This document shows positions 10,501 through 18,215 of a stretch of DNA of 30,776 nt, piece by piece. How positions within the stretch are numbered: the first letter of the stretch is position 1; the number at the start of each line of letters is the position of its first letter. Location: IMG/VR virus record IMGVR_UViG_3300032562_000125, positions 1 through 30,776 of that record, one strand, 5' to 3'. This stretch comes from a virus. Under the pieces are notes generated by a model. That model was not told where the DNA came from, searched no databases, and was given only the letters and a program-made list of their open reading frames with translations. Position numbers and translations under genes: made by a program.

Positions 10501-11169
10501 TTATCTCTTCTAGAACAATCAGCGGCTGCATTACAAATAAAAACCACAACGACAGGTCAGACAAGATTTCAGAACGGTATCTTTGTTGATCCGTTCACTG
10601 GTTTTGATCTTTCTAATACACTAGATCCTAAGTATTATATGGCTATTGATCCAATGACAAACACATTAAGACCTGCGTTTGTCCAAATGCGTTCTGATTT
10701 TGCCTTTGATTCTTCATTAAGTTCTGGTGTTCAGCAACATGGTGAACTTATTATGTTGCCGCATACAAGCAATAATGTTTATATTAAACAACAATATGCT
10801 TCTAAGTATAGAAATTGTATTGAAGGTAACATTTATACTTGGATAGGAACAATAACTTTAACTCCTTCTGGTTCTATTTCGCCAGATACAACAACAAGTC
10901 CAAGCGTTGTTAATAATCTTGATCTAGCACAAAACTGGCTTAATCTTCAAAATGCTTGGGGAACTCAGTGGGGTAATTGGCAAACACTTTCAACAACTTC
11001 ATCAAATACATTGATTACAGCTTCTTCTACAGTAAGTCAGAGAATTGGTGATCCATTGACACCGCCTCCTTCATCTGATGATGGTGGTACACCACCTCCT
11101 GTATATCAATGGTCTGATAGTGGAGATGGTCTTGGTATAGTAGGAACTTCTCCTTATGGTGATAGTTAA
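7513..11169 (+). CDS. DUF4815-type virion structural protein, main part
   Basis: 1218 residues with the DUF4815 start: SPYFDDYDPTKQYYKVLFKP, then GTAVQVRELNQLQSILQNQI and FGQNIFKEGSVI (residues about 15-70). This family is a large baseplate-periphery or tail structural protein in T4-like cyanophages. A GTVTVSSSSNVVTGSGTSF module lies near residue 590, and the conserved YFDLRNCIDFRP and LDTRITNLEYYTSLSLLEQ stretches follow at about 847 and 988. The protein ends in a Pro/Gly/Asp-rich tail (TPPPSSDDGGTPPP). In relatives as I recall them the same chain continues into the domains now found in the next two genes, so this looks like the first of three parts. AGAGGAAA precedes the ATG. Confidence 0.78.
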   Translation: MASNTSLLDTNLNTSPYFDDYDPTKQYYKVLFKPGTAVQVRELNQLQSILQNQITSFGQNIFKEGSVIKGCTFTFDNNYNYVKLNDTYANGTSLTVSDLVGYSVTNPNGLTATVINSLPGLYSNNPDLNTLYIKYLNTGTYSNGAPQTQFANSELLTFISSANLVVATVVSANVANVSGKGYAFTTTEGIIFKKGYFIYVDPQTAVIDKYSNQPDGISVGFEATEELITASNDTSLYDNAAGAPNYSAPGADRLKLIPTLVTIPTNTANTTTFFSLVDFKQGAPITIRQDTQFNSIAIEEARRSYETNGNFVVNPFIVSSQSLANTSDPDYATHYNALVSAGIGYVNGYRVQFINSNAFKARRGTDYANVSQQNVSLNFGYYVLLDELSGEFGDSNKIIQVQLHSVPKTSVTNRTFLGTSFSPTTQIGTAYIRGFSYNSGSPGANTAQYRLYLFDISMNPGSNFNNVKSVIYYDSSLKGVADIVLDYNISSNNYIASIKSPYLNSMIYPFGQNALSSNGFNNTEFDYRKISNTNFSSSATNSIATVGITTPPSGSDSFLYLGTLSSSQMNDFIVVPTSNGYSTNKTGTVTVSSSSNVVTGSGTSFLTDYAVGDFILTNTSDVRTITSISNNVYLTVDNTFSSSVGSLTHQKAFITGNPIPFSTRPNRSMNISANTLTISLGEGANAAFNIQVASSIARSGATSIQKIINKNVFVKIDCSNNINKNVGPWELGIPDVFNVDGVYIDTSGNKTYTNTSTNYASYFSLDNGQRDAYYDLATLNVVTNSPADRINANTTILVQLSAFTHQSGSGYFTCNSYPIDDVNTSNVNAITTAEIPTYSSSGGYYFDLRNCIDFRPVSSNTANVATSIATATVNPSSTLSFNGTPILPDPDSIFITDLAYYLSRTDRLAIDTSGNIVITEGLPAVANPPAPSEQNGTMTLSLLSIPPYPSLTTNEAKEYNRYDLAIQSATSQNRRYTMKDIKSLDTRITNLEYYTSLSLLEQSAAALQIKTTTTGQTRFQNGIFVDPFTGFDLSNTLDPKYYMAIDPMTNTLRPAFVQMRSDFAFDSSLSSGVQQHGELIMLPHTSNNVYIKQQYASKYRNCIEGNIYTWIGTITLTPSGSISPDTTTSPSVVNNLDLAQNWLNLQNAWGTQWGNWQTLSTTSSNTLITASSTVSQRIGDPLTPPPSSDDGGTPPPVYQWSDSGDGLGIVGTSPYGDS

Positions 11170-11178
11170 AGATAGTAG

Positions 11179-11186
11179 AATAAATA
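11179..11186 (+). promoter_or_regulatory. Possible late-promoter octamer (AATAAATA)
   Basis: AATAAATA lies in the 38-base gap, 22 bases before ATG 11208, with AAAGG between. It fits NATAAATA but is a weak match to TATAAATA, and such runs are common in this AT-rich DNA. Confidence 0.25.
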
Positions 11187-11207
11187 ATCAATTTAAAGGT
11201 AAAATAA

Positions 11208-12356
11208 ATGGCAGGAACGCTAAACACAACTACTACACAAACATTAGCGGTAACTTCTTCGGTCCAGCAACAAATAGGTACACAGTTAACAAATAGTGTA
11301 TCAAATCAATTGTTGAATTTGGGAAATTTTGTTACTAATGTTAGTATATTACCATTCATACCTTCAGCAACAATCCAATTTAATGCGGTTGGTATGAAAC
11401 CTAATACTCGTCTATATGCTTATTTTAATAATGTTCCTGTTTCAGCTTGGTGTGCCCCAATATTGCCGGGGTATGACCCTTCCACTCTAGCTGGATCACA
11501 ATTATGTACACCTTTTGGAACTCCTTTGTATAGTGATTCTAATGGTAATGTTTCTGGTATATTTCGTATTCCAGCTAATACATTTCAATCACAACAAATA
11601 ACTTTTGAACTAAATGATATTTCTGATCTTTCACAAGGTTCTAGTGCCATAACAACACAAGCAGATGGTGTTTATTATGGTAGTACATTGTCTGTTGCTA
11701 GTGGGGCTAGTTTATTAAATACAAGACAAACTGTATTATCATCAACACAAGTTACACAACAACAAACAGTTCAAGGATTGGCAGTTGCAACAGCCGTAAC
11801 ACAGCAATACATTCCAGACCCAACACCACCAACAAGTGGTGGCGGTGATAACTGTGGGTGTGGATCAATTATTTGTACAAAATTGTATGAACTTGGTTTG
11901 ATGGACGAAGACACATATAAAGCAGATCAAGAATTTGGTGAATATTTAAGATCATATGATCCTGATACATATTGGGGATATATAAAATGGGCTTCAATAG
12001 TCGTTGACTGGATGTCTGGAAATACTCCAGATGTAATGTTCTGGATTAAAGATTTAGAAAAGCGTCGCGCCAAAGAATTGGAACTTACTCTTAAAATAAC
12101 ACACAGAATTGCCACTCCTTGGGCTCAACATATGCAATTTTTAATGGGTAAAAGAGAAAAAGACAACAAAGTTGGAAAATTAATTATGAATGTTGGTAAA
12201 CCTATTAGTAAAATTATATATAAATTGCCTTTCTTTAATAAAAAATCACCAAGCAAAGGAACAAAATATTTTATGCTTGGGTTATTTTTTGTTCTTTATT
12301 CGATAAGCAAAGTATTTGGTGATAATTTTGGTTTTGAAAAATCAATAAATATTTAA
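11208..12356 (+). CDS. Middle segment of a divided DUF4815-type protein, with Cys motif and membrane segment
   Basis: 382 residues in two unlike halves. Residues about 40-130 resemble a domain that in relatives lies inside the large DUF4815 chain: ILPFIPSATIQFNAVGMKP, NTRLYAYFNNVPVSAW, then SDSNGNVSGIFRIPAN. After a Gln/Thr-rich linker and PDPTPPTSGGG comes CGCGSIIC (Cys 216, 218, 223) and a helical domain with TKLYELGLMDEDTYKADQEF and YDPDTYWGYIKWA, a pattern I recall from ends of other phage structural proteins without a known function. Basic residues dominate 283-350, and YFMLGLFFVLYSISKVF (about 354-370) looks like a membrane segment. CpG is scarce here compared with the genes upstream. 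It could act at the baseplate rim or in host-envelope contact; the function is unknown. Confidence 0.6.
   Translation: MAGTLNTTTTQTLAVTSSVQQQIGTQLTNSVSNQLLNLGNFVTNVSILPFIPSATIQFNAVGMKPNTRLYAYFNNVPVSAWCAPILPGYDPSTLAGSQLCTPFGTPLYSDSNGNVSGIFRIPANTFQSQQITFELNDISDLSQGSSAITTQADGVYYGSTLSVASGASLLNTRQTVLSSTQVTQQQTVQGLAVATAVTQQYIPDPTPPTSGGGDNCGCGSIICTKLYELGLMDEDTYKADQEFGEYLRSYDPDTYWGYIKWASIVVDWMSGNTPDVMFWIKDLEKRRAKELELTLKITHRIATPWAQHMQFLMGKREKDNKVGKLIMNVGKPISKIIYKLPFFNKKSPSKGTKYFMLGLFFVLYSISKVFGDNFGFEKSINI
12344..12351 (+). promoter_or_regulatory. Possible late-promoter octamer (AATAAATA)
   Basis: AATAAATA overlaps the last codons of the preceding gene, 29 bases before ATG 12381; AGAGG lies at 12364-12368. 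The spacing resembles the other candidates, but the octamer is the weakest form and may be chance. Confidence 0.25.
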
Positions 12357-12380
12357 AATTAAAAGAGGTATAAGAAAAAT

Positions 12381-14852
12381 ATGAATCCAATTGGTCAAAC
12401 ATTTTACGTTAGTGAACCTTCAACCGGAGTTCCCGGTGTTTATATAACTCAAATTGACGTTTTCTTTCAGTCTGTAAGCCCTACTTATGGAATTGAATTA
12501 CAATTAAGAACAACTTTAAATGGCGTTCCAACACAAGAACGTTTGCCTTTTGCTAGTATAATTTTACTTCCAACAGATGTAAATCCTCCTGTTGCGTCTT
12601 CTGATGCTTCGGTTGCAACTTCGTTTGTTTTTGATACTCCTGTTTTTGTTCAGTCTGGTCTATCATATGCTATTGTCTTATTACCTCTTGGTGGTAATCC
12701 GGACTATAATATATGGACTGCTGAAATTGGCGGCACTGATTCTGTTACAAATTCACCAATTTATACAAATAACGATACCGGTGATTTGTTTCTTTCATCA
12801 AATGATAAAGATTGGACTCCAATAATTACCGAAGATATGAAATTTACAATATATATTGCTAATTTTACTTCTCTTTCGGGAACAGCTGTTTTTAGAACAC
12901 CCGATGAAGATTATGCAGAATTATATAATATAAACGGTTCTTTTGCCCTTGGAGAACCTCTTTATCCAACGAATACAGCGATGAATATAGCTGTTCTTAA
13001 TGTAACAGGCGTTTTAGGTTCGTTCAATAACGGAGATCAAGTTTATCAATCAAACGGTTCGTCAAATACTGCTACAGGCGTTGTGTACAGCGCAAATTCT
13101 TCTGTTATTAAACTTTCCAACACCACTGGCGGGTTTTCAAGCACATATTATACGACGTTATATAATTCTGCTTCAGTTTCTAATGCAGTAGTTACAGTGG
13201 TTTCACAAAACGCATCAATAACCACTTCTTCAAACACTTTCTCGGTTCCAGATAGTTCTGTATTTTCTAATGGAGATTTTATCTATATTTCTACGAACAC
13301 AGGATCTAAAACTAGATTATTTAAAGTTTCGGGTATACCAAATTCAACAACCGTTGCTTTTTCTAATGTGTTTGTTTCAAGTCTTGCTACTTCCGATTTT
13401 ACAGACACGAATTGTATTTACGGTAAAGTATTATACAACGGTACTTTACACGGTGGATTGGGATCTTTGAAAGTTTTCCCAGATTTCACAAGAATAATTC
13501 TTGATAACGTTTCAAGTACAACATCTAATAATTTTAATGCTGCGATAGGTAATAAAATTGTGGGTATTTTCTCCGGAGCCAGTGCAACAGTTCATAATGT
13601 AATTAATGTCCCATATAATCAAATATCTCCAAATATCACAAATATATCCCCGGCAAATACCGGTATTTCTTGGCAATTTACTGGCGTTCAAAACAATCCT
13701 TCATTTACTCCCGACGCTTTTGGTATTAATATTAATGAAGGTCTTTCGAATGAACAATATGACTTTGAAAGAGTTGTTCTTTCAAGAAGTAATGAATTGT
13801 CCGCAATGCCTGTTGGAAGAACTGGTGAAAGAACTGTTAAGATATCAGCATCTTTCAATTCTTCGAATAATAAAATCAGTCCTGTTATTGACACATTAAG
13901 TAAAGTTTCTAACTTCTCATTGAACCTTTGTAGCCCAAGTTACGATTTACAAGGTTATTATTTGAATGTGTCTAATTCTACTGGAACATTTGCTAATGGT
14001 AATATTGTAACACAAAATGGTGCAGTTGCTACAGTTAGATTTGCGAATAGTTCATTTATCAGAATAACTGATGTAACTCAAGGTTCATATTTTCAAGCTA
14101 ATTCGACACCATTGATTGATACAATTAGCGGCGCAAACGCTGTTATTACGACAGCTGAATTTTATAGTGAATTACATAATAACGGATTATTTTCCGCTTC
14201 GCGTTATATTTCTAAAACAGTTTCGCTTGCTCAAACTTCAGAAGATATTGTTGTTTACATTGGCGCTTGGAGACCAGCGCCGTCAAATATAAGAATGTAC
14301 GTAAGAGCTAAAAACAATCAAGATTCAAGAGATTTTAATAATGTAGTTTATTCTAGATTAACTGAAACTTCGTCGCCAAGTTTAATAAGTAGTTCAGGAA
14401 ATCCTAATGATTTGGTAGAATTGACATATGGATTCCCACAAAGTATTAATTTATATACAAACGGAGTTGTTTGTAACACTTCTTCTAATGTAGTTAATTT
14501 ATTCACAACTTCCGGATTGACTTCAGGTCAGATAGTTTACCTTTCGGATTCAGCGCAATCTAAGTTTAACGTGAGAGTTATTTCTTCAATTGTCAACAGC
14601 AGCGCAATTACACTGACAAATAACACTTCATTCAATTCAACTAATTCCGCTTTCGGCACTATTCCTAGCTTACAATCTGTTAGTGGTATTTTCTTAAACG
14701 ATCAAAACAATAATATTGCTAGATACGTAACGATTGATGATTTAGTATTTGATGGTTTTGATCAATTCTCTGTTAAAATCGTACCCGTTTCAAATACAAC
14801 CGCTCTTGTTCCTCATGTTACGGACCTAAGAGTAATAGCGATGCAAGTGTAA
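12381..14852 (+). CDS. C-terminal segment of a divided DUF4815-type structural protein
   Basis: 823 residues. It opens with NPIGQTFYVSEPS and VYITQIDVFFQSVS, then a patterned stretch ending FVFDTPVFVQSGLSYAIVLL: in relatives this corresponds to an internal DPLAQSFFV-type domain, not a protein start. Two GTF-type beta repeats follow (about 215-260 and 530-585). Later conserved stretches are YDFERVVLSRSNELSAMPVG (about 456), SRYISKTVSLAQTSEDIVVY followed by IGAWRPAPSNIRMYVRAK (about 610-645), and the C-terminal FSVKIVPVSNTTALVPHVTD. These are the usual end of the large cyanophage structural chain, so this gene probably supplies its C-terminal third as a separate polypeptide. AGAGG stands twelve bases before the ATG. 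The role is inferred as baseplate periphery or fibre attachment. Confidence 0.7.
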   Translation: MNPIGQTFYVSEPSTGVPGVYITQIDVFFQSVSPTYGIELQLRTTLNGVPTQERLPFASIILLPTDVNPPVASSDASVATSFVFDTPVFVQSGLSYAIVLLPLGGNPDYNIWTAEIGGTDSVTNSPIYTNNDTGDLFLSSNDKDWTPIITEDMKFTIYIANFTSLSGTAVFRTPDEDYAELYNINGSFALGEPLYPTNTAMNIAVLNVTGVLGSFNNGDQVYQSNGSSNTATGVVYSANSSVIKLSNTTGGFSSTYYTTLYNSASVSNAVVTVVSQNASITTSSNTFSVPDSSVFSNGDFIYISTNTGSKTRLFKVSGIPNSTTVAFSNVFVSSLATSDFTDTNCIYGKVLYNGTLHGGLGSLKVFPDFTRIILDNVSSTTSNNFNAAIGNKIVGIFSGASATVHNVINVPYNQISPNITNISPANTGISWQFTGVQNNPSFTPDAFGININEGLSNEQYDFERVVLSRSNELSAMPVGRTGERTVKISASFNSSNNKISPVIDTLSKVSNFSLNLCSPSYDLQGYYLNVSNSTGTFANGNIVTQNGAVATVRFANSSFIRITDVTQGSYFQANSTPLIDTISGANAVITTAEFYSELHNNGLFSASRYISKTVSLAQTSEDIVVYIGAWRPAPSNIRMYVRAKNNQDSRDFNNVVYSRLTETSSPSLISSSGNPNDLVELTYGFPQSINLYTNGVVCNTSSNVVNLFTTSGLTSGQIVYLSDSAQSKFNVRVISSIVNSSAITLTNNTSFNSTNSAFGTIPSLQSVSGIFLNDQNNNIARYVTIDDLVFDGFDQFSVKIVPVSNTTALVPHVTDLRVIAMQV

Positions 14853-14854
14853 AA

Positions 14855-15064
14855 ATGGAAGAAAATTATATTAAAGTAAAAGATCATCCAAATTTAGTTA
14901 GAGACAAAAGAAGTAGTGCTATATTGAATATAGATAACTCTGCTTATAATAAATATAAACAAGAACGTGATCAAAAGCTTCAAGAAAAAAAAGAATATGA
15001 ACAATTGAAAAAAGATGTTTCTGAGATCAAAGATTTACTTTTAAAAATATTGGAACAAAAATAA
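14855..15064 (+). CDS. Small coiled-coil structural protein
   Basis: 69 residues. The N-terminus reads VKDHPNLVRDKRSSAILNID, a pattern I recall from small proteins found beside structural genes in T4-like cyanophages. The rest is strongly charged and helical with a heptad look (KKEYEQLKKDVSEIKDLLLK), suggesting a coiled coil. It starts two bases after the stop of the large structural gene and is followed immediately by a fibre gene, so it may link or stabilise one of these. No enzymatic motif is visible. Confidence 0.65.
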   Translation: MEENYIKVKDHPNLVRDKRSSAILNIDNSAYNKYKQERDQKLQEKKEYEQLKKDVSEIKDLLLKILEQK

Positions 15065-17503
15065 ATGTCAGTTACCTTAAGTCCAGTAGTAAATGCTCAA
15101 TCTTTCGGAACTTGGTTGGCCAGAACTAACCAAGCATTGGCTGTTATTACCGCCAATGCGGTAACTACGGATACTAGTTCTCAAGGTGGTTTTACTACCG
15201 GAAATGGAACTGTTAATGGCGTATTTGGTTCTACACAAACTATTTTTACTACTGGAAATTTAAGAGGCGGTAATGTAACGGCTTCTAATACATTATCAAT
15301 TTCTTCAAACGCTCAATTTACTTACGGATCTAACAACCTTGTAATTGTTACTTCTAACGGTTCTTCTACAAATCTCTCTGTTACGGTAAATAGCGTTTCT
15401 ATTTCTACAAATTTAAATACAACGATTATTTCTAATAATTTTGTTGTTAATTCTTCTGTAAATACAGTTTTCAACAGTTCGAATTTTTACGTTAACTCTA
15501 ATTTTTACGTAACTGGCGTATCAAATTTCAACGCCAATTCTTCTTATACTATCTTTAATGTAAATTCTGCGGCTGTATCAATAACCGCAAACGCCGTTTC
15601 TACAACTATTAATTCTAACACAACTCTTAACGGCACTAATTTCGCAGTTAACGCCAACACATCTTTGAATAATAATTTATCTATTGTAGGTAATACAACT
15701 TTATCTAATACTCTATCTGTTGTAGGTAATACAACTTTATCTAATACTCTATCTGTTGTAGGTAATACAACTTTATCTAATACTCTATCTGTTACCGGAT
15801 TAATAACGGGAACTGGTGGTTCAACAATAACTGGAACATCAAACGTTTCTTCAGCGGTCAACGTGGGAGCAAACGTAAACATAACAACTGCTCTAATAAA
15901 CGTTGGTAATTCTACAGTTAATTCTGTCGTAACTTCTCAATCTTTTTCGGTGTCTAACAATAATTCAGTTGTAACTCAAAATACTTCAGGTTTATTCGTA
16001 GGATCTAACGTAACTGTTAATTCTTCTAGCGTTTTTATAGGTAATTCTACAGTAAATTCATTACATAATTCTACACAATTATCTATAAGTAATTCTTCTT
16101 CAATGTTTAGCATTTCTACTAATGCTTTAAACGTTGGAAACTCTTCTGTTAATACTTCTGTTACTATAAATTCTATAAGCGTTGGTTCCAATTCTTTTAT
16201 CAACACAAACAATATAGGAATTTTAGGAAACAACACTGTCTCAACTATTACTTTAAATAATAGTGGTATTGTCGCAGGAAATTCATCAGTATCAAATTCT
16301 CCTCAAATTATAATTGGAAATACTTCTGGTATAACAACAATCAACACAAATTCTATCGGTTCAAATTGGGGGCTTACATCTAACAGTTCAGGAATTTATA
16401 CTTCTGGAATTGTTAATGCAACTTCTCATATTGTTGGAACTTCTTTTATTGCAAACGCTTCGGGAGTATATACAACAGGAATAGTTAATGCGGCTAATTT
16501 TTCGACTACTGGATCTGTCAATACTTCAACAGTGTATGCGTCCGGAACTATTAATGCTTCTTCGTTTACAGCTGGTAGTAATTTATCCGTAAATAACACG
16601 TTAATTACTATTGGAAACAATTCAGTTAATACACAAATTAATTCCAGCTCAATTAGTACATCTAGTTTTTCTGCGAACGCTCTATCAATTAACAACGTTG
16701 TTGGTTCAACAAATGTTATAACCGTATCAAATAATCTTATACTTATTGGTAATAGTTCAGTTAATACACAAATAACAACAAGTTCTTTACAAACAAATAC
16801 AATTACAGCAAACACAATAAGTGTATATAATATGAATGTTTCGGGCGTTCTTACTGGAACGTTTTCTGCGGGCGGTAATATTATACCGACGTCTAACAAT
16901 TTATACTATATCGGTAGTTCTTCAAACGTTTTTTCCCAATTCTTTTCTTCAAATGCAACCATATCTAATTTATATTCAATAGGTTCATCATTAAATATAA
17001 ATTCTAACACTATCTTTTCTTCAAATGTAACTATAAATGCTAACGTTTCTATTACCGGTAATGCAACTATTGGTAACGTAAGTACAAATGTTGTTAACAG
17101 CAGCACTATTAATTCTAATACAATCAATACAAATACAATTAATTCTAATACTGTTTCTAGTAATTCTATAGCTTTTGTAGTTTCAAGTATTTTTACAAAC
17201 ACGTATTCTTTTGTAAATAATCAAGCTAATACAGTTGATAGTTTTCCAATAGGAACTTATCGTTCGGCCGAATATATTATACAAATTACGGACACTTCGT
17301 CGGGAAATAAATATCACATGTCTAAAATACATGTAATACAAGACGGAACTTCTACATATATGACCGAATACGGTTCGATTTATAATTCTGCAATTCTTGG
17401 CACATTTACTTCTTCTATATCAGGTGGTAATTTAAACCTAATTTGTACTCCATATTCGTCAAATAGCGTTGTAAAATTAACTAAAATTCTAACGGTAGTG
17501 TAA
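15065..17503 (+). CDS. Repetitive tail fibre-like protein
   Basis: 812 residues, made largely of Asn, Ser, Thr, Val and Ile in short beta repeats. Residues 208-243 are three identical copies of VGNTTLSNTLSV, matching a DNA tandem repeat. A looser motif, (V/I)GNSSVNT, recurs through the centre. At about 606 is PTSNNLYYIGSSSNVFSQFF, a block seen in phage fibres. The last about 105 residues form a distinct beta domain: YRSAEYIIQITDTSSG, KIHVIQDGTSTYMTEYGSIY and a terminal SNSVVKLTKIL, a C-terminal cap I recall from cyanophage fibres. The first residues (VVNAQSFGTWLARTNQ) are also typical. The likely role is a trimeric fibre or long spike on the baseplate. The stop overlaps the next ATG (TAATG). 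Confidence 0.7.
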   Translation: MSVTLSPVVNAQSFGTWLARTNQALAVITANAVTTDTSSQGGFTTGNGTVNGVFGSTQTIFTTGNLRGGNVTASNTLSISSNAQFTYGSNNLVIVTSNGSSTNLSVTVNSVSISTNLNTTIISNNFVVNSSVNTVFNSSNFYVNSNFYVTGVSNFNANSSYTIFNVNSAAVSITANAVSTTINSNTTLNGTNFAVNANTSLNNNLSIVGNTTLSNTLSVVGNTTLSNTLSVVGNTTLSNTLSVTGLITGTGGSTITGTSNVSSAVNVGANVNITTALINVGNSTVNSVVTSQSFSVSNNNSVVTQNTSGLFVGSNVTVNSSSVFIGNSTVNSLHNSTQLSISNSSSMFSISTNALNVGNSSVNTSVTINSISVGSNSFINTNNIGILGNNTVSTITLNNSGIVAGNSSVSNSPQIIIGNTSGITTINTNSIGSNWGLTSNSSGIYTSGIVNATSHIVGTSFIANASGVYTTGIVNAANFSTTGSVNTSTVYASGTINASSFTAGSNLSVNNTLITIGNNSVNTQINSSSISTSSFSANALSINNVVGSTNVITVSNNLILIGNSSVNTQITTSSLQTNTITANTISVYNMNVSGVLTGTFSAGGNIIPTSNNLYYIGSSSNVFSQFFSSNATISNLYSIGSSLNINSNTIFSSNVTINANVSITGNATIGNVSTNVVNSSTINSNTINTNTINSNTVSSNSIAFVVSSIFTNTYSFVNNQANTVDSFPIGTYRSAEYIIQITDTSSGNKYHMSKIHVIQDGTSTYMTEYGSIYNSAILGTFTSSISGGNLNLICTPYSSNSVVKLTKILTVV
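15686..15793 (+). repeat. 36-bp perfect tandem repeat, three copies
   Basis: Three identical 36-base units (15686-15721, 15722-15757, 15758-15793), each beginning GTAGGTAATACAACTTTATC and ending CTATCTGTT, encode VGNTTLSNTLSV. A diverged partial unit lies just upstream (SIVGNTTL context). Complete identity, including third codon positions, points to recent expansion. Confidence 0.95.
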
Positions 17504-17886
17504 TGGCAACAAAAGCAAATCTCGTTATTGATCAAGGAACAACGTTTTCCACAGATCTAAATTTAACTGACGATAATGGAGATCCTCTAAACCTTAATGG
17601 GTTTGTGGCAAATTCAGTAATTAAAAAATGGTATACTTCTCAAACTTATGTCCCATTTAACGCTTCTATTAATACTTCTTCCGGAACTATAACTTTAGAA
17701 CTAGATGCTTCTATATCGGCAAATCTTTATTCAGGAAGGTATGTTTATGATGTTAATATAACAGAAGTAGCGACTAATTCGGTTTCTAGAGTTGTCGAAG
17801 GTATTATAACTGTTACTCCCGCAGTGACAGGCGGAATTTATTCTACAAATAATACTTGGTGGGCGAACGGTTATACGGACGGTTAA
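17503..17886 (+). CDS. Small beta-rich virion structural protein
   Basis: 127 residues. The pattern ANLVIDQGTTFSTDLNLTDD, followed by GDPLNLNGF, a VIKKWYTS stretch, and GRYVYDVNITE with VVEGIITVTPAVTG, is a small structural protein common in the fibre region of T4-like marine phages. The fold suggested is an immunoglobulin-like or BppU-like beta sandwich. The start overlaps the preceding stop by one base (TAATG), so it is translationally coupled to the fibre, and the next small gene follows two bases after its stop. The exact position in the virion is not known to me. Confidence 0.7.
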   Translation: MATKANLVIDQGTTFSTDLNLTDDNGDPLNLNGFVANSVIKKWYTSQTYVPFNASINTSSGTITLELDASISANLYSGRYVYDVNITEVATNSVSRVVEGIITVTPAVTGGIYSTNNTWWANGYTDG

Positions 17887-17888
17887 AA

Positions 17889-18179
17889 ATGAGTAACCTC
17901 AATGTAAACGTATTAGTTGCAAAAAAGAGAGCAGTACATGTCTCTACAAACGCCACTGCTGGTGTTATTGACACTACTGTACCAGTAACCATTAAAACGA
18001 TACCTGTATTATCTCAAATTGGTTCCGGACCCGGTACTTTAGAAAGTTTATCTGATGTTGTAGCGGTTAATGAGACAACAGGCGATACTCTAGTGTACGA
18101 TTCAACATCTAAAACATGGATTGCGCAACCTTTAGATATATCTAATATTACTGGCAACATTGATGGCGGAACTTTTTAA
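17889..18179 (+). CDS. Small fibre-associated structural protein
   Basis: 96 residues from ATG 17889, two bases after the upstream stop; a longer in-frame start at 17856 would lie inside the upstream gene and lacks support. The centre carries the phage fibre motif LESLSDVVAVNETTGDTLVY then DSTSKTWIAQPL, and the end is NIDGGTF, close to the LDGGIF end of the fibre at 18216. Proteins of this type occur beside the previous small protein in T4-like cyanophages. It is probably a short fibre segment or connector. A gap with a late promoter follows. Confidence 0.65.
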   Translation: MSNLNVNVLVAKKRAVHVSTNATAGVIDTTVPVTIKTIPVLSQIGSGPGTLESLSDVVAVNETTGDTLVYDSTSKTWIAQPLDISNITGNIDGGTF

Positions 18180-18181
18180 TT

Positions 18182-18189
18182 TATAAATA
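18182..18189 (+). promoter_or_regulatory. T4-type late promoter (TATAAATA)
   Basis: Exact TATAAATA in a 36-base gap, 26 bases before ATG 18216, with AAAGGA at 18203-18208 as ribosome binding site. Placement between two genes and exact match to the T4 late consensus make this one of the two best promoter calls. It would be read by host polymerase with phage late sigma and clamp-dependent factors, whose genes are outside the window. Confidence 0.72.
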
Positions 18190-18215
18190 TAATAAAATAA
18201 AAAAAGGAACAATCA

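Noticed and set aside
11170-12380. Programmed frameshift or readthrough joining the three DUF4815-type genes
   Set aside because: There is no slippery site at the ends, each gene has its own start and ribosome binding site, and stop codons occur in the gap before 12381.
14948-14955. AATAAATA octamer inside the small coiled-coil gene
   Set aside because: It is within coding sequence (codons for Asn-Lys-Tyr) and is expected by chance in AT-rich DNA.
15686-15793. CRISPR array
   Set aside because: The 36-base units are directly adjacent without spacers and lie in frame within a fibre gene.
15544-17202. Long open frames on the minus strand opposite the repetitive fibre (112, 86, 157 and 98 codons)
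   Set aside because: They mirror the Asn/Ser/Thr-rich repeats, giving Val/Leu/Glu/Thr-rich low-complexity products without ribosome binding sites or recognisable domains; every real gene is on the + strand.
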